Shown piece by piece: positions 24,575-33,850 of a DNA stretch of 64,000 nucleotides. The notes beneath the pieces were generated by a model that saw only the letters and a program-made list of their open reading frames with translations, was not told the origin of the DNA and searched no databases. Each line of letters begins with the position of its first letter. Positions within the stretch are counted from its first letter, which is position 1. A program made the translations under genes and the position numbers. Source of the stretch: Clostridia bacterium (lineage in GTDB: Bacteria; Bacillota; Clostridia; Christensenellales; Pumilibacteraceae); NCBI GenBank assembly GCA_017623435.1, contig JAGAPD010000009.1:1-64000 (forward strand). The letters are read 5' to 3'.

Positions 24575-24673
24575 GCTTTTTTAGTAATAAAACAGGGTGA
24601 GTTTTTTCAAAATGACGAGTAAAAAAATTACTAATTTTGCATTGAGTAGGTTTACTTTATCGCGCTTTTTCGT

Positions 24674-24702
24674 TTGACAATAGGATAATATAGGAGTATA
24701 AT
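24674..24702 (+). promoter_or_regulatory. Promoter of the surface glycan operon
   Basis: TTGACA at 24674-24679 and TATAAT at 24697-24702, spacing 17 bp, both consensus. The 5' leader (about 24709-24794) contains two alternating purine-pyrimidine runs (24716-24736 and 24741-24755). Confidence 0.8.
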
Positions 24703-24794
24703 ATAAAAAATACACTATATATATGCACGCGCATGCTATAACGCGTACGCGCACGAGAAAAAAATCATTTGCATAGGAAACGGGGATTTAGGGA

Positions 24795-26711
24795 ATGGAT
24801 AAATTTAAGCAAAAAAACAATCGCAGTAGGTTATGGCGAATACTTAGAATAGTCGCAATGCTTTTAGTGGACGTGGGCTCGGCTGTGCTCGCGTACTATA
24901 TCGCAAGAACGATAATGTTCTTTAAGGTAGACGCGTCACTTCCTAACGGGTACTTGAATAACGAAATGATAATCGCCGCAGGTAGCGTGTTTACCTTGGT
25001 AATTATGCTGATTTTACTGGACTGCTACAACTCTATCTGGAAGTACGCAGGACGCGTAGAATTCACTAAATTCTTGCTTGCGTATCTTTGCACTTTCGTG
25101 ATTCTGTTCATTGGCAAAATCATTTTGCAATGGATGGTTGAAATCGAAGTGTGGGTACCCATCATCATAATGTTTTTGATATTCAGCGCGATGATTAGCG
25201 GAAGTATACGATTCTTCTTCGGCATAGGTCACGTGCTCAGTCACATTCGTCACCTTATGGACGCGAAGGGCAAAAACGGGATAAAGCGTACCATCGTAAT
25301 CGGCGCAGGCTACACGGGTGCGCTCGTGATTAACCGCTTTATCAACAACGTTCACGAGGGCTATATCCCCGTAGCAATCGTGGACGACGATCCGGCAAAG
25401 CTTGGTCAAAAGGTTTACGGCGTAAGCGTAGAAGGTAGCGTAGACGACCTTGAAAAAATCGTTAAAAAACACGACGCGGAGGCGTTCGTAATCGCAATTA
25501 TGAGCATTACGAAATCTCAACTTCGCCGTATCTACGGCATTTGCGCTAAGTTTAATCTTCCCATTAAAATTATGCCCTATCTAACTAACGCGGACGAGAT
25601 GACTAATAGCGTAAAATCGCTCCGCGATATTAAGATAGAGGAGCTTTTGGGCCGTGACGAGTTCGTGGTAAAGCAGGAGCTTATGGACGTTTCGGTTAAG
25701 GATAAGGTCGTTATGGTCACGGGCGGAGCAGGCTCGATAGGCTCGGAGCTTTGCCGTCAGGCGCTCAACTTCGGTTGTAAGCACCTCATCATTTTCGATC
25801 AGCACGAAAACGGAATGTTCTTCCTCGACCAAGAATTCGCTAAAAAGTACGACACGTCGCGTTACACTCTCGTTATGGGCACGGTGCGCGAGCGTGATAA
25901 GCTCATTGAAGTGCTTGAACAATATCGCCCCGACATTTTATTCCACGCGGCGGCGTACAAGCACGTGCCTATGATGGAAATTTCCGCTACCGAGGCGATA
26001 AAAAACAACGTTTTTGGTACGCTTAACGTAATCGAGTGCGCCGAAAAAGCAGGCGTAAGTAAGTTCGTGCTTATCTCTACCGACAAGGCGGTAAACCCCT
26101 CTAACGTCATGGGCGCGAGCAAGCGTATTGCCGAAATGCTTATCGAAACGCGCGGTAAAACTTATAATATGAAGATGGCTGCGGTCAGATTTGGTAACGT
26201 GCTTGGCTCGAACGGTAGCGTGATTCCCGTGTTCTTGAATCAGATTAAAGAGGGCGGACCTATTACGCTTACGGACAGAAACATAAAGCGCTACTTTATG
26301 TCCATCCCCGAGGCGGTAAGACTGGTGTTGCAAACGGGTGCGTTTGCTAACAACGGCGAAATTTTCGTGCTTGATATGGGCGAGCCCGTATACATTTACG
26401 ACCTTGCGTGCGACCTTATACGCATTAACGGACTCGTGCCCGAGGTGGATATTCCTATCGAAATTACCGGACTTCGACCGGGCGAAAAAATGTTCGAGGA
26501 GCTTCGTTACGACACCGAATCGGTGAATAGTACCGCGCACGAAGGCGTGTTCGTTAACAAGCTTGACGAAATTGACGTAAAGGTTTTCAACGCTCAGCTT
26601 GCCGAGCTTTCGCGTTTAGCGTTCAGCGAAAAGGTAAAAGAGACTACTGATATGATTTTCACCATCGTTCCGAGCGAATACCGCAAGGACGCGCCCGGGG
26701 TTAAGAACTAA
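24795..26711 (+). CDS. Membrane-bound nucleotide-sugar 4,6-dehydratase (CapD/EpsC/WbpM-like)
   Basis: 638 residues. Four to five N-terminal membrane segments (about 15-150) are followed by two Rossmann modules: a CoA-binding-like domain (VIGAGYTGALVINRF) and the catalytic SDR domain (TGGAGSIGSELCRQ, FHAAAYKHVPMME, STDKAVNPSNVMGASKR). This is the large-type UDP-GlcNAc C4,6-dehydratase architecture, in which a Met/Lys pair replaces the usual Tyr/Lys; the MGASKR stretch fits. It makes the UDP-4-keto-6-deoxy sugar for bacillosamine, FucNAc or QuiNAc in capsule, exopolysaccharide or glycoprotein synthesis. First gene of an operon with a polymerase-like membrane protein and a glycosyltransferase. 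Confidence 0.9.
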   Translation: MDKFKQKNNRSRLWRILRIVAMLLVDVGSAVLAYYIARTIMFFKVDASLPNGYLNNEMIIAAGSVFTLVIMLILLDCYNSIWKYAGRVEFTKFLLAYLCTFVILFIGKIILQWMVEIEVWVPIIIMFLIFSAMISGSIRFFFGIGHVLSHIRHLMDAKGKNGIKRTIVIGAGYTGALVINRFINNVHEGYIPVAIVDDDPAKLGQKVYGVSVEGSVDDLEKIVKKHDAEAFVIAIMSITKSQLRRIYGICAKFNLPIKIMPYLTNADEMTNSVKSLRDIKIEELLGRDEFVVKQELMDVSVKDKVVMVTGGAGSIGSELCRQALNFGCKHLIIFDQHENGMFFLDQEFAKKYDTSRYTLVMGTVRERDKLIEVLEQYRPDILFHAAAYKHVPMMEISATEAIKNNVFGTLNVIECAEKAGVSKFVLISTDKAVNPSNVMGASKRIAEMLIETRGKTYNMKMAAVRFGNVLGSNGSVIPVFLNQIKEGGPITLTDRNIKRYFMSIPEAVRLVLQTGAFANNGEIFVLDMGEPVYIYDLACDLIRINGLVPEVDIPIEITGLRPGEKMFEELRYDTESVNSTAHEGVFVNKLDEIDVKVFNAQLAELSRLAFSEKVKETTDMIFTIVPSEYRKDAPGVKN

Positions 26712-26727
26712 TTTAAGAGAGTGAATT

Positions 26728-28176
26728 ATGGAAAAAGTAATTGAAAAAAGTGCTATTGAAAGGTTGCGCGCGTTTTTTGACGGGCGTTGGTTTCCGTGCG
26801 TTTTTGCCGTAATTATGTTTATTTGCGGTCAGCTTGCGCTTGATATTCTCGGCTTTTTTATAGTGGGCGCAACCGTTTGCGTTATTTGCGTTTTCCATAA
26901 CGATTCCCGTCCCATTATTCCCGTAGCGCTTACGGCGGTAAGTTGCGTTTCGCATCAGAACACGCCCGGAAAAGGCGACCACAGTAACTTCTATTCTCAG
27001 CCTTGGGTAATTGCTTGCTTGATCGTAGTCGCGCTTATCGTAGTGACGGGACTTATTATCGGCTTTATCAGAAACAGACGCGAGGGTGCGCTTAAAGGTA
27101 AAAAATTGTTGCTTGGTATCGCAATTCTTTGCTCGGCGATGATTTTGGGCGGAATTTTTACCGAAAACTACGATATGAATCATTTCGTAGTAGCCGGGCT
27201 TATGCTCGTGACTTTGATGGTATTTTATTTGTACTTTACGGCAACGATGGATAGACGTGAGGACAATCTTTCGTACGTCGCGTTTTGCTGTATGGTAGCG
27301 GGCGGATGTATTTCCATGCAGGTTTTCGCTTTCTATTTGCGTTACTATCAGCCTTGGCAACCGCTTGACTGGATTTGGAAGGACGGCTTGCTTTTCGGCG
27401 GTTACGTTTCTAACTCGGCTGGCGAGATGATTGCAATCTTAATGCCTGCGTGCTTTATGTTTGCCGCAAAAGAGAAAAGAGGCTGGATTTACCTTCTCGT
27501 AGCGACCGCTTTTGCAGGCGCGATTTACCTTACGCTTAGCCGTATGGGGCTTTTGGTGGGCGCGCTCGTGTATATTGCCGGCGTAGCGTATTGTAGCTTT
27601 AGAGGGAACAGCAAAAAAGTTATGCGCACGTTGTTCTTGACTGCGCTCGCAATCGGCGTGCTTGCTTTACTCGTGCTTATCGTTACGGGTAAGTTTACCG
27701 TGCTTTTCGACTACTTCCTAAACATCGGCGTTTCGGGTAGAGGAAGATGGGCGCTTTGGAGCACGATGCTGGGCAGATTTATTGAAAATCCCATCTTTGG
27801 CGACGCGTTTTCCACGCTTATCAACGACGGCGGATACTATATCACTCAGCACGAGGCGCATTTTTCCAGCGTCTATACCGCCCTTGCGCACAACACGATT
27901 ATTCAGATGCTCGCAAGCTGTGGAATCGTGGGTATAATCAGTTACGCTTTTCACCGTTATCAGACGGTTAAATTATTCGTTAAGACTAATAACAAGGATA
28001 CCTGGTGGTTTGGGGCGATAATTCTTGCGTTTTTAGTGACGGCGCTTTTTGATCAGATTTTCTTCTTCCCCAACTTCACCATTATGTACGCTTTGCTTTT
28101 GGTCGTTTGTGAAAAAGAAGGAACGAAAAAGGAAGAAAAATCTCAAAAAGGGGAGAGAAAAAGTGAAAAAGCCTAA
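26728..28176 (+). CDS. Polytopic membrane protein, O-antigen ligase/polymerase-like
   Basis: 482 residues with about twelve hydrophobic segments and a larger extracytoplasmic loop near residues 340-390 (GRGRWALWSTMLGRFIENPIFGD..HAHNT-like ALAHNTIIQML). The RWxxW/.NPxxG and final H-N-x-x-x-x motif pattern recalls the Wzy_C / O-antigen ligase (WaaL) superfamily, which joins or polymerises lipid-linked glycans outside the membrane. The C-terminus is a charged cytoplasmic tail (KEEKSQKGERKSEKA). It lies 16 nt after the dehydratase, and its 3' end overlaps the next gene by 14 nt, so one operon. Assignment is by topology and loop motifs. Confidence 0.7.
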   Translation: MEKVIEKSAIERLRAFFDGRWFPCVFAVIMFICGQLALDILGFFIVGATVCVICVFHNDSRPIIPVALTAVSCVSHQNTPGKGDHSNFYSQPWVIACLIVVALIVVTGLIIGFIRNRREGALKGKKLLLGIAILCSAMILGGIFTENYDMNHFVVAGLMLVTLMVFYLYFTATMDRREDNLSYVAFCCMVAGGCISMQVFAFYLRYYQPWQPLDWIWKDGLLFGGYVSNSAGEMIAILMPACFMFAAKEKRGWIYLLVATAFAGAIYLTLSRMGLLVGALVYIAGVAYCSFRGNSKKVMRTLFLTALAIGVLALLVLIVTGKFTVLFDYFLNIGVSGRGRWALWSTMLGRFIENPIFGDAFSTLINDGGYYITQHEAHFSSVYTALAHNTIIQMLASCGIVGIISYAFHRYQTVKLFVKTNNKDTWWFGAIILAFLVTALFDQIFFFPNFTIMYALLLVVCEKEGTKKEEKSQKGERKSEKA

Positions 28177-29323
28177 AGTCGTTTTTCCTTTTACCGAGGC
28201 AGGAATGGGACATATTATGCCCCTTCGGAGCATTGCCGACACTTTTGAGAAAAAGTACGGCGACCGCGTCGAAGTAGTGCGTTCTGCCTTTTTTAGTGAA
28301 ACGAACAATCCTGCTCTCGTGAAGTTTGAAGAGAAAATGTGCGAGTTTGTAAAGGACCAGAACAAAAATACCAAGTACGGATTTTTCACCACTTCCGCAA
28401 TGGACTTTTTTGGAACGAAGATAAGCAGTTGGTTCGTTATGAAAACTTACGTTTCGGGCGCGTACGAGGCGGCGGTAGAGCACATGCGCGAGCTTAAACC
28501 CGATATGGTAGTGACCTCGCATTGGGCGACTAACTATTACGTTATGACTACGCCCGACTTAAACTGCTTGTCGGTAATGTACTGTCCCGACGCGCATATA
28601 AATCCGCTGTTTGCCTATAAGACGGATTTGACGCTTGTTTCAATGAAGACGGGCTACGACAAGGCAAGAAAGAAGTACAAGCGCTATAACGACGACAATC
28701 TAAAGCTCGTGCCATTCTGCATTCGCCCCGAGGCTTACGCCGTACCTAAGGACAAAAAGATAAATAGAAAAAATCTTGGACTTCCCGAGGATAAATTTAC
28801 TATCGTTTTGGCGGAAGGCGGATACGGAATAGGCAAGATGAAGGATATCTGCGAGGAGGTCATACGTCGCGATCTCGACGTAACGCTTGTGCCTGTTTGT
28901 GGCAAAAACGAGCAACTGTACGAGCATTTTAAGTCGCTTAAAGTGGGCGAGAAGACGGTTTTTCGACCGCAAGGATTTTGCACTAAGATGCTTGAATTTA
29001 TTGCGTCAGCCGACCTGTTTTGCGGAAAGAGCGGTAACATTATTGCCGAGCCGACCTTCTTTGGCGTGCCCTCAATCGTGACCAAACACGCCACCAGCAT
29101 TGAAAAAATTATCGCCTCTTATTACGTGGACGAGATAGGATGTGCAATTAATCTGTTTGAAACGGATAAAATAGTGGATAAAATCGAGCAGTTTTTGTCT
29201 AATCCCGAAGAACTTAACGCCCTCGCTCAAAACGCGAAAAAGAACGAAAATAATTACGGCTCGGAAAAGACTGCCGACTATATTTTTGAACTGCTTTGCA
29301 AAAAATTCCCTGATATTAAGTAA
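28163..29323 (+). CDS. GT28-like glycosyltransferase (MGDG synthase / diacylglycerol glucosyltransferase type)
   Basis: 386 residues of GT-B fold. N-terminal motif PFTEAGMGHIMPLRSIAD (glycine-rich acceptor loop), C-terminal sugar-nucleotide site LAEGGYGIGKMKDICEE and FCGKSGNIIAEPTFFGVPSI, as in MurG, UgtP and plant MGDG synthases. UgtP-like proteins attach glucose or galactose to diacylglycerol to form glycolipids and lipoteichoic acid anchors. No membrane segment, so peripheral. The start is GTG at 28163 with GGGGAGAG before it, overlapping the upstream gene end. Last gene of the surface glycan operon; a terminator follows at 29336. Confidence 0.85.
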   Translation: MKKPKVVFPFTEAGMGHIMPLRSIADTFEKKYGDRVEVVRSAFFSETNNPALVKFEEKMCEFVKDQNKNTKYGFFTTSAMDFFGTKISSWFVMKTYVSGAYEAAVEHMRELKPDMVVTSHWATNYYVMTTPDLNCLSVMYCPDAHINPLFAYKTDLTLVSMKTGYDKARKKYKRYNDDNLKLVPFCIRPEAYAVPKDKKINRKNLGLPEDKFTIVLAEGGYGIGKMKDICEEVIRRDLDVTLVPVCGKNEQLYEHFKSLKVGEKTVFRPQGFCTKMLEFIASADLFCGKSGNIIAEPTFFGVPSIVTKHATSIEKIIASYYVDEIGCAINLFETDKIVDKIEQFLSNPEELNALAQNAKKNENNYGSEKTADYIFELLCKKFPDIK

Positions 29324-29335
29324 CAACTTTTCCCT

Positions 29336-29367
29336 AACCTTCATATTGTATATGGAGGTTTTTTTAT
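29336..29367 (+). terminator. Terminator of the surface glycan operon
   Basis: AACCTTCATAT-TGT-ATATGGAGGTT stem (one T/G pair) followed by TTTTTTTA. Confidence 0.75.
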
Positions 29368-29378
29368 TAGGAGGGGAA

Positions 29379-30473
29379 ATGAACGTAGCGGTTTTTTACG
29401 GGGGAAAGTCGTGTGAGCACGACGTAAGCGTGGTGACGGGAGTGGGCGCGTGTGCTAAAATCACGGGGCATAATATTTTGCCTATCTATATCAAACGGGA
29501 CGGTACGTGGCACGTCGTTTTTAATTACGGTGACTTTTCTGCGTACAAAAACGATAAGCTTAAAAGTAAACCCGTCTACTTAAAGCCCGGGGATAACGCG
29601 CTATATTATAAGAATAAGAGATGGAAGGAAATCGACGTGGCTTTGCTTTGCACTCACGGGGCGTACGGCGAGGACGGGTGCTTGCAGGGGCTACTTGAAA
29701 CGAGCGGAATAGCGTACACGGGTAGCGGAGTGCTTTGCTCGGGACTTGGGCTAAATAAGGCGTTTTCAAAAACGATTTTTTCTAATTTAGGATTAAAAGT
29801 TTTGCCATACGTCCTTATAAGCCGTAACGAGTACGAAAATTCGCTGACTGCCGTTATAGAAAAGGCGAAGGATACGGGCTATCCGCTTATAGTAAAGCCC
29901 AACGCTTTGGGTAGTAGCATAGGCGTAAGTCGAGTGGAAAACGCCCGTCAGCTTATCGTTGCGCTTAACCTCGCGTTTGAGTGGGATAACGAGGTTTTGA
30001 TTGAGCGCGCGCTAACGAATTTTACCGAGCTTAACGTCGCAGTTTTAGGAACGACGGGGGACGTGGTGGCCAGTTTGCCCGAACAGCCGATATCATACGG
30101 TCAGATTTTATCCTTTTTCGATAAGTACGAGAGGGGCGGTTTTAAGGGCGAGGGCGAGCGAAAATTCCCTGCTTGCGTTAGCGATAAAGTGCGCGATAGC
30201 GTGCGTGAGAGCGCAAAAATTGCGTTCGAGGGATTAGGCGCAAGCGGAATAGCAAGGATAGATTTTTTGTGTGAGGGCGAAGAGATTTTTATCAACGAGA
30301 TAAACACGATTCCCGGCTCGCTCGCGACCTATCTTTTTCCCGATTACGAGTTTTTGGAGCAAAAAGGCGAGGGCGCAGTTATAGAAAAATTGCTTGCTTT
30401 GGCGATTGAAGAAAAGAAGAAAAAGGACGCGCTTTGCTATCGTTACGATAGCCCCGTATTGAGAGCAAAGTAG
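29379..30473 (+). CDS. ddl: D-alanine--D-alanine ligase
   Basis: 364 residues, ATP-grasp fold: MNVAVFYGGKSCEHDVSVVTG at the start (SxEHxVS motif), TGSGVLCSGLGLNKAFSK, PLIVKPNALGSSIGV (ATP lysine), and the metal-binding NEINTIPGSLATYLF. It makes the D-Ala-D-Ala end of the peptidoglycan precursor in the cytoplasm. The start is ATG 29379 after GGAGGGGAA; the longer open frame overlaps the terminator and is rejected. Composition is host-like. It appears to be transcribed alone, with a hairpin 45 nt after its end. Confidence 0.93.
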   Translation: MNVAVFYGGKSCEHDVSVVTGVGACAKITGHNILPIYIKRDGTWHVVFNYGDFSAYKNDKLKSKPVYLKPGDNALYYKNKRWKEIDVALLCTHGAYGEDGCLQGLLETSGIAYTGSGVLCSGLGLNKAFSKTIFSNLGLKVLPYVLISRNEYENSLTAVIEKAKDTGYPLIVKPNALGSSIGVSRVENARQLIVALNLAFEWDNEVLIERALTNFTELNVAVLGTTGDVVASLPEQPISYGQILSFFDKYERGGFKGEGERKFPACVSDKVRDSVRESAKIAFEGLGASGIARIDFLCEGEEIFINEINTIPGSLATYLFPDYEFLEQKGEGAVIEKLLALAIEEKKKKDALCYRYDSPVLRAK

Positions 30474-30516
30474 CAAGTTTTATAATATCCTATTATAAAA
30501 ATACATTTTTTTGGGC

Positions 30517-30551
30517 GCGTGGCGGTCAAGTGATTGACTGTCACGCCTTTT
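30517..30551 (+). terminator. Terminator after ddl, overlapping the next promoter
   Basis: GCGTGGCGGTCAA-GTGA-TTGACTGTCACGC, 13 pairs including two G/T, followed by CTTTTCG. The right arm contains the -35 box of the icd promoter. Confidence 0.6.
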
Positions 30552-30562
30552 CGTAGTATAAT
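30534..30562 (+). promoter_or_regulatory. Promoter of icd, nested in the terminator
   Basis: TTGACT at 30534-30539 and TATAAT at 30557-30562 with 17-bp spacing. The -35 box is part of the right arm of the ddl terminator stem. Confidence 0.75.
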
Positions 30563-30587
30563 AATAAAAACTTTTTTAGGAGGGGTT

Positions 30588-31790
30588 ATGAGCAAAATTA
30601 AATACGCAACTCCCATAGTTGAAATGCAGGGCGACGAGATGACTCGTATCCTTTGGGACTGGATTAAGGAAATTTTGATTGAGCCGTACGTGGAGCTTAA
30701 TACCGAATTTTACGATTTAGGGCTTGAAAACCGCGAAAAAACGGCTGATCAGGTCACTGTTGATGCGGCAAACGCAATCAAGAAATATCACGTTGGCGTT
30801 AAGTGCGCGACCATTACGCCTAACGCCCAGCGCGTAGAGGAATACAACCTCTCTAAAATGTGGCTTTCGCCTAACGGTACGATTAGGGCGATTCTGGACG
30901 GCACGGTTTTCCGCGCGCCTATTCTCGTAAACGGCATGCGCCCCTACGTGCCCACCTGGACCAAGCCTATCACGATTGCCCGTCACGCTTACGGCGATAT
31001 CTATAAAAATAGCGAAATGCGTGTGGACGGACCGGCTACGGCTGAACTCGTCGTTTCTTACCCTGACGGCAGAGTGGACAGACAAAAAATTGCCGACTTT
31101 AAGGGCGCAGGCGTGCTTCAAGGCGTACATAACCTTGACGCGTCAATCGGCTCGTTCGCGCGTTCGTGCTTTAACTACGCGCTTTCGACCGCGCAATCCG
31201 TTTGGTTTGCGACCAAAGATACCATTTCCAAAACCTACGACCATCGCTTTAAGGATATTTTCGCCGAAATTTACGAAAACGAATATCGCGAAAAGTTCGA
31301 AAAGGCAGGAATTTCTTACGACTACACGCTCATTGACGACTCGGTAGCGCGAATCGTGAGAAGTAACGGCGGATTTATTTGGGCGCTTAAAAATTACGAC
31401 GGCGACGTTATGAGCGATATGGTAGCGACCGCTTACGGCTCGCTCGCAATGATGACCAGCGTGCTCGTTTCCCCCGACGGAAATTACGAGTACGAGGCGG
31501 CTCACGGCACGGTTACGCGCCACTACTATAAGCACCTTAAGGGCGAAGAAACCTCCACCAACTCCGTAGCGACCATTTTTGCGTGGAGCGGAGCGTTGCG
31601 CCAAAGGGGCAAGAGCGAGGATAATAGCGCGCTTATCGAGTTTGCGGACAGGCTTGAAAAGGCTACGCTTGACACCATTTCAAGCGGTTATATGACCAAG
31701 GACTTGGTGGGACTTTTCCACCTTGACGGCGTGACCGTTTATCCGCAATCGTCGCGTTCTTTCCTCGAAAAAATCGCTGAAAGATTATAA
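30588..31790 (+). CDS. icd: NADP-dependent isocitrate dehydrogenase (eukaryote-like homodimeric type)
   Basis: 400 residues of the type II (eukaryote-like) isocitrate dehydrogenase subgroup: [14 protein letters not shown] at the start, [16 protein letters not shown] (isocitrate-binding Ser/Asn/Arg), [15 protein letters not shown] and [15 protein letters not shown] (coenzyme region). It decarboxylates isocitrate to 2-oxoglutarate, supplying glutamate synthesis; a glutamate dehydrogenase gene is in the same window (60695). ATG follows TAGGAGGGGTT. The next gene begins 23 nt later on the same strand. Confidence 0.95.
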   Translation: MSKIKYATPIVEMQGDEMTRILWDWIKEILIEPYVELNTEFYDLGLENREKTADQVTVDAANAIKKYHVGVKCATITPNAQRVEEYNLSKMWLSPNGTIRAILDGTVFRAPILVNGMRPYVPTWTKPITIARHAYGDIYKNSEMRVDGPATAELVVSYPDGRVDRQKIADFKGAGVLQGVHNLDASIGSFARSCFNYALSTAQSVWFATKDTISKTYDHRFKDIFAEIYENEYREKFEKAGISYDYTLIDDSVARIVRSNGGFIWALKNYDGDVMSDMVATAYGSLAMMTSVLVSPDGNYEYEAAHGTVTRHYYKHLKGEETSTNSVATIFAWSGALRQRGKSEDNSALIEFADRLEKATLDTISSGYMTKDLVGLFHLDGVTVYPQSSRSFLEKIAERL

Positions 31791-31813
31791 AACGGAGCAA
31801 GGAGCAAAAGAAA

Positions 31814-32881
31814 ATGGAACTACAAAAAACTATTTTCTCGGGCTACTGGGGCAAGAATCATTGCCAAGGCATTGCTTACGACGAGAAAAATAAATACGTT
31901 TATTATTCGTTCACGACCAAGCTCGTAAAAACTGATACGAGCGGAAAAGTTATCGGCACGGTGGAAAACATTACTGGCCATCTTGGTTGCATTTCGTTTG
32001 ATAAAAAGGACGGCAAGGTTTACGCCTCGCTTGAATATAAAAACGACGCTATCGGTAAGGGAATTCTTGCCTCGCTTGGTATTACGGGCGAGAACGCAGA
32101 CGATGCTTTTTATATCGCAATCTTTGACGTGGAGAAGATTGACAGAGTGGGGCTTGACGCGGAAAAGGACGGAATTATGCGCGCGATTTACCTTAAAACC
32201 GTCGTGGACGATTACAAAGGTCAAGTGACCGTAAACGGCAAAACGGCGGACCACGTACACGGCTGTTCGGGTATTGACGGGCTTGCGATCGGTCCTGATT
32301 TCGGCGGAAGTGATAATAATTATTTGCACGTTTGCTACGGCGTGTATAACGACGTAAACCGCGACGACAACGACTATCAGGTCGTACTTCAATACGACCA
32401 CTCGTCCTGGTGGAACGAGGCGAAACCGCTTAATCAACGCGCTATGCATAGAGTTGGTCCTGCTCAGCCCAGAAATAAATATTTCTTCTTTACGGGCAAC
32501 ACTAACTGGGGCGTTCAAAACTTTGAATACGACGCGTATACCAACGCCTATTTCGCGTTCGTCTATACGGGCTATAAACCGCAGTATCCCAACTATTCCA
32601 CCTTCGTCGTGGACGCGTCCGTTTCGGCAAAAGAAAGTCAGCTTACGGGCTACGACGACGGCACTATAGGTAAGGTGCTTACGCTCAAAAAAGTGGGCGT
32701 GGAAAAGAGTGGCGTGAACGGAATTTTCTTTGACGGCTCGACGGGTGCGTACTCGTTTGGCGACGGAAAGTTTTATATCTCAAAGCACGGCTACGACGAG
32801 CAAAAGGGTGGTAACTATACCACCGTCACTTTGTACGAACTGAATAATAGCAAAGACGTCTGGGAATTTATCGAAAAATAA
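31814..32881 (+). CDS. Hypothetical protein, probable beta-propeller
   Basis: 355 residues, not recognised as a named family. The sequence is made of repeating beta-rich blocks with aromatic/Gly turns (GIAYDEKNKYVYYSF, GCISFDKKDGKVYASLEY, GLAIGPDFGG, FEYDAYTNAYFAFVY), typical of a propeller such as SMP-30/NHL/lactonase-like folds. A HVHGCSGIDGLAIGPD segment could bind a metal. No signal peptide or membrane segment. Start ATG after GGAGCAAAAGAAA (weak spacing), 23 nt after icd, so possibly co-transcribed. Function unknown. Confidence 0.7.
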   Translation: MELQKTIFSGYWGKNHCQGIAYDEKNKYVYYSFTTKLVKTDTSGKVIGTVENITGHLGCISFDKKDGKVYASLEYKNDAIGKGILASLGITGENADDAFYIAIFDVEKIDRVGLDAEKDGIMRAIYLKTVVDDYKGQVTVNGKTADHVHGCSGIDGLAIGPDFGGSDNNYLHVCYGVYNDVNRDDNDYQVVLQYDHSSWWNEAKPLNQRAMHRVGPAQPRNKYFFFTGNTNWGVQNFEYDAYTNAYFAFVYTGYKPQYPNYSTFVVDASVSAKESQLTGYDDGTIGKVLTLKKVGVEKSGVNGIFFDGSTGAYSFGDGKFYISKHGYDEQKGGNYTTVTLYELNNSKDVWEFIEK

Positions 32882-32887
32882 CAAACG

Positions 32888-32917
32888 AAAAGGCTTACCA
32901 CCTCGGTAAGTCTTTTT
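32888..32917 (+). terminator. Intrinsic terminator
   Basis: AAAAGGCTTACC-ACCTC-GGTAAGTCTTTT with six T. It has the TTACCAC..GGTAA core resembling the other terminators here. Confidence 0.8.
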
Positions 32918-32958
32918 TACATATTTTTAGAGTAATTAGTATAATTTTATATATCCTA

Positions 32959-32987
32959 TTGACAAGCAAAAAACCGCGTAGTATAAT
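32959..32987 (+). promoter_or_regulatory. Promoter of the anchored hypothetical protein gene
   Basis: TTGACA at 32959-32964 and TATAAT at 32982-32987, spacing 17 bp. Confidence 0.75.
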
Positions 32988-33039
32988 AATACTGTAAATA
33001 CGTTTCCGTATCGCAAAATTTTGCAAAAGGAGAGAGAAT

Positions 33040-33720
33040 ATGACGAAGAAAACGAAACGGATTGTTAGAATAATAATTTTATCTTTTGTTGTCGTTTTAA
33101 TTGCTGGAATTATTTATGCTTTAACGCCTGATAAAATAGAAAACTATAGCGAAGAAGAGCACGCTCGAATAATACGTGAAAAAATAGATAAAAAGTACCC
33201 AGATAAAAAGCATCATGATGATAGTGGGCAATTAGTTGATTTTACAGGATACGAATTATATCCGCTATACGACGAGCATGAAAAGCTAAAGTATTTTCTT
33301 GTGGAATATGAACCGTATGGTTTTAAGATAATTGAAATGATAGAGGAAATACCGAGAATAATTTTTGGAGGACTTGTGTATTATGATTCAGATTTGGTTG
33401 GTGTAAATGAAGCGCAATGGTCGCCTCATACGATAGATGAAAATACTGAACTAATTAATGGTTTAGAAAAAGATAAAATATGGATATTAGATGAAAATGG
33501 AGAACGAATTTATCACAAAAAAAGTCCGTTTTTCGTTACTGGGAACATTAATGAAAGAAAATATCTCATAAGAACATATGCATGCGATTATATTTTTGCA
33601 GTAAAAAAAGAGGGGCAGTTTATAAATTTAGTGAGTGGAGAAGAGGTTGATTTCGATAATTTGGGATATCAAGCAACATTGACATGTGATGTTATACCAA
33701 AAGGACCTTGGATGTTATAA
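33040..33720 (+). CDS. Membrane-anchored hypothetical protein (AT-rich)
   Basis: 226 residues. One N-terminal membrane segment (about 9-27, VRIIILSFVVVLIAGIIYA) acts as uncleaved signal-anchor. The remainder is an acidic, Tyr-rich extracytoplasmic domain without a recognised motif. ATG after AAAGGAGAGAGAAT, own promoter and terminator. Codon use is AT-rich and ATA/GAA-heavy, unlike icd before it and pfp after it, suggesting acquisition. It resembles in layout the candidate immunity protein at 37301 (short anchor plus soluble domain), but I see no sequence identity strong enough to call them related. Confidence 0.65.
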   Translation: MTKKTKRIVRIIILSFVVVLIAGIIYALTPDKIENYSEEEHARIIREKIDKKYPDKKHHDDSGQLVDFTGYELYPLYDEHEKLKYFLVEYEPYGFKIIEMIEEIPRIIFGGLVYYDSDLVGVNEAQWSPHTIDENTELINGLEKDKIWILDENGERIYHKKSPFFVTGNINERKYLIRTYACDYIFAVKKEGQFINLVSGEEVDFDNLGYQATLTCDVIPKGPWML

Positions 33721-33752
33721 TTGTTGAAGAGGAAAGCAAAAAATCATTTTTT

Positions 33753-33780
33753 AAGGCTTGCGTGAAACAAGCCTTTTTTT
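33753..33780 (+). terminator. Intrinsic terminator
   Basis: AAGGCTTG-CGTGAAA-CAAGCCTT followed by a T run. Confidence 0.8.
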
Positions 33781-33794
33781 ATGCCTTAAAACGT

Positions 33795-33823
33795 TTTACC
33801 TTTTGCGCGATTTGTGGTACAAT
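33795..33823 (+). promoter_or_regulatory. Probable promoter of pfp
   Basis: TTTACC at 33795-33800 and TACAAT at 33818-33823, 17-bp spacing; the ATG is 28 nt downstream. Confidence 0.5.
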
Positions 33824-33850
33824 AGTATTAGCAAAACAAAGGAGAATAAG

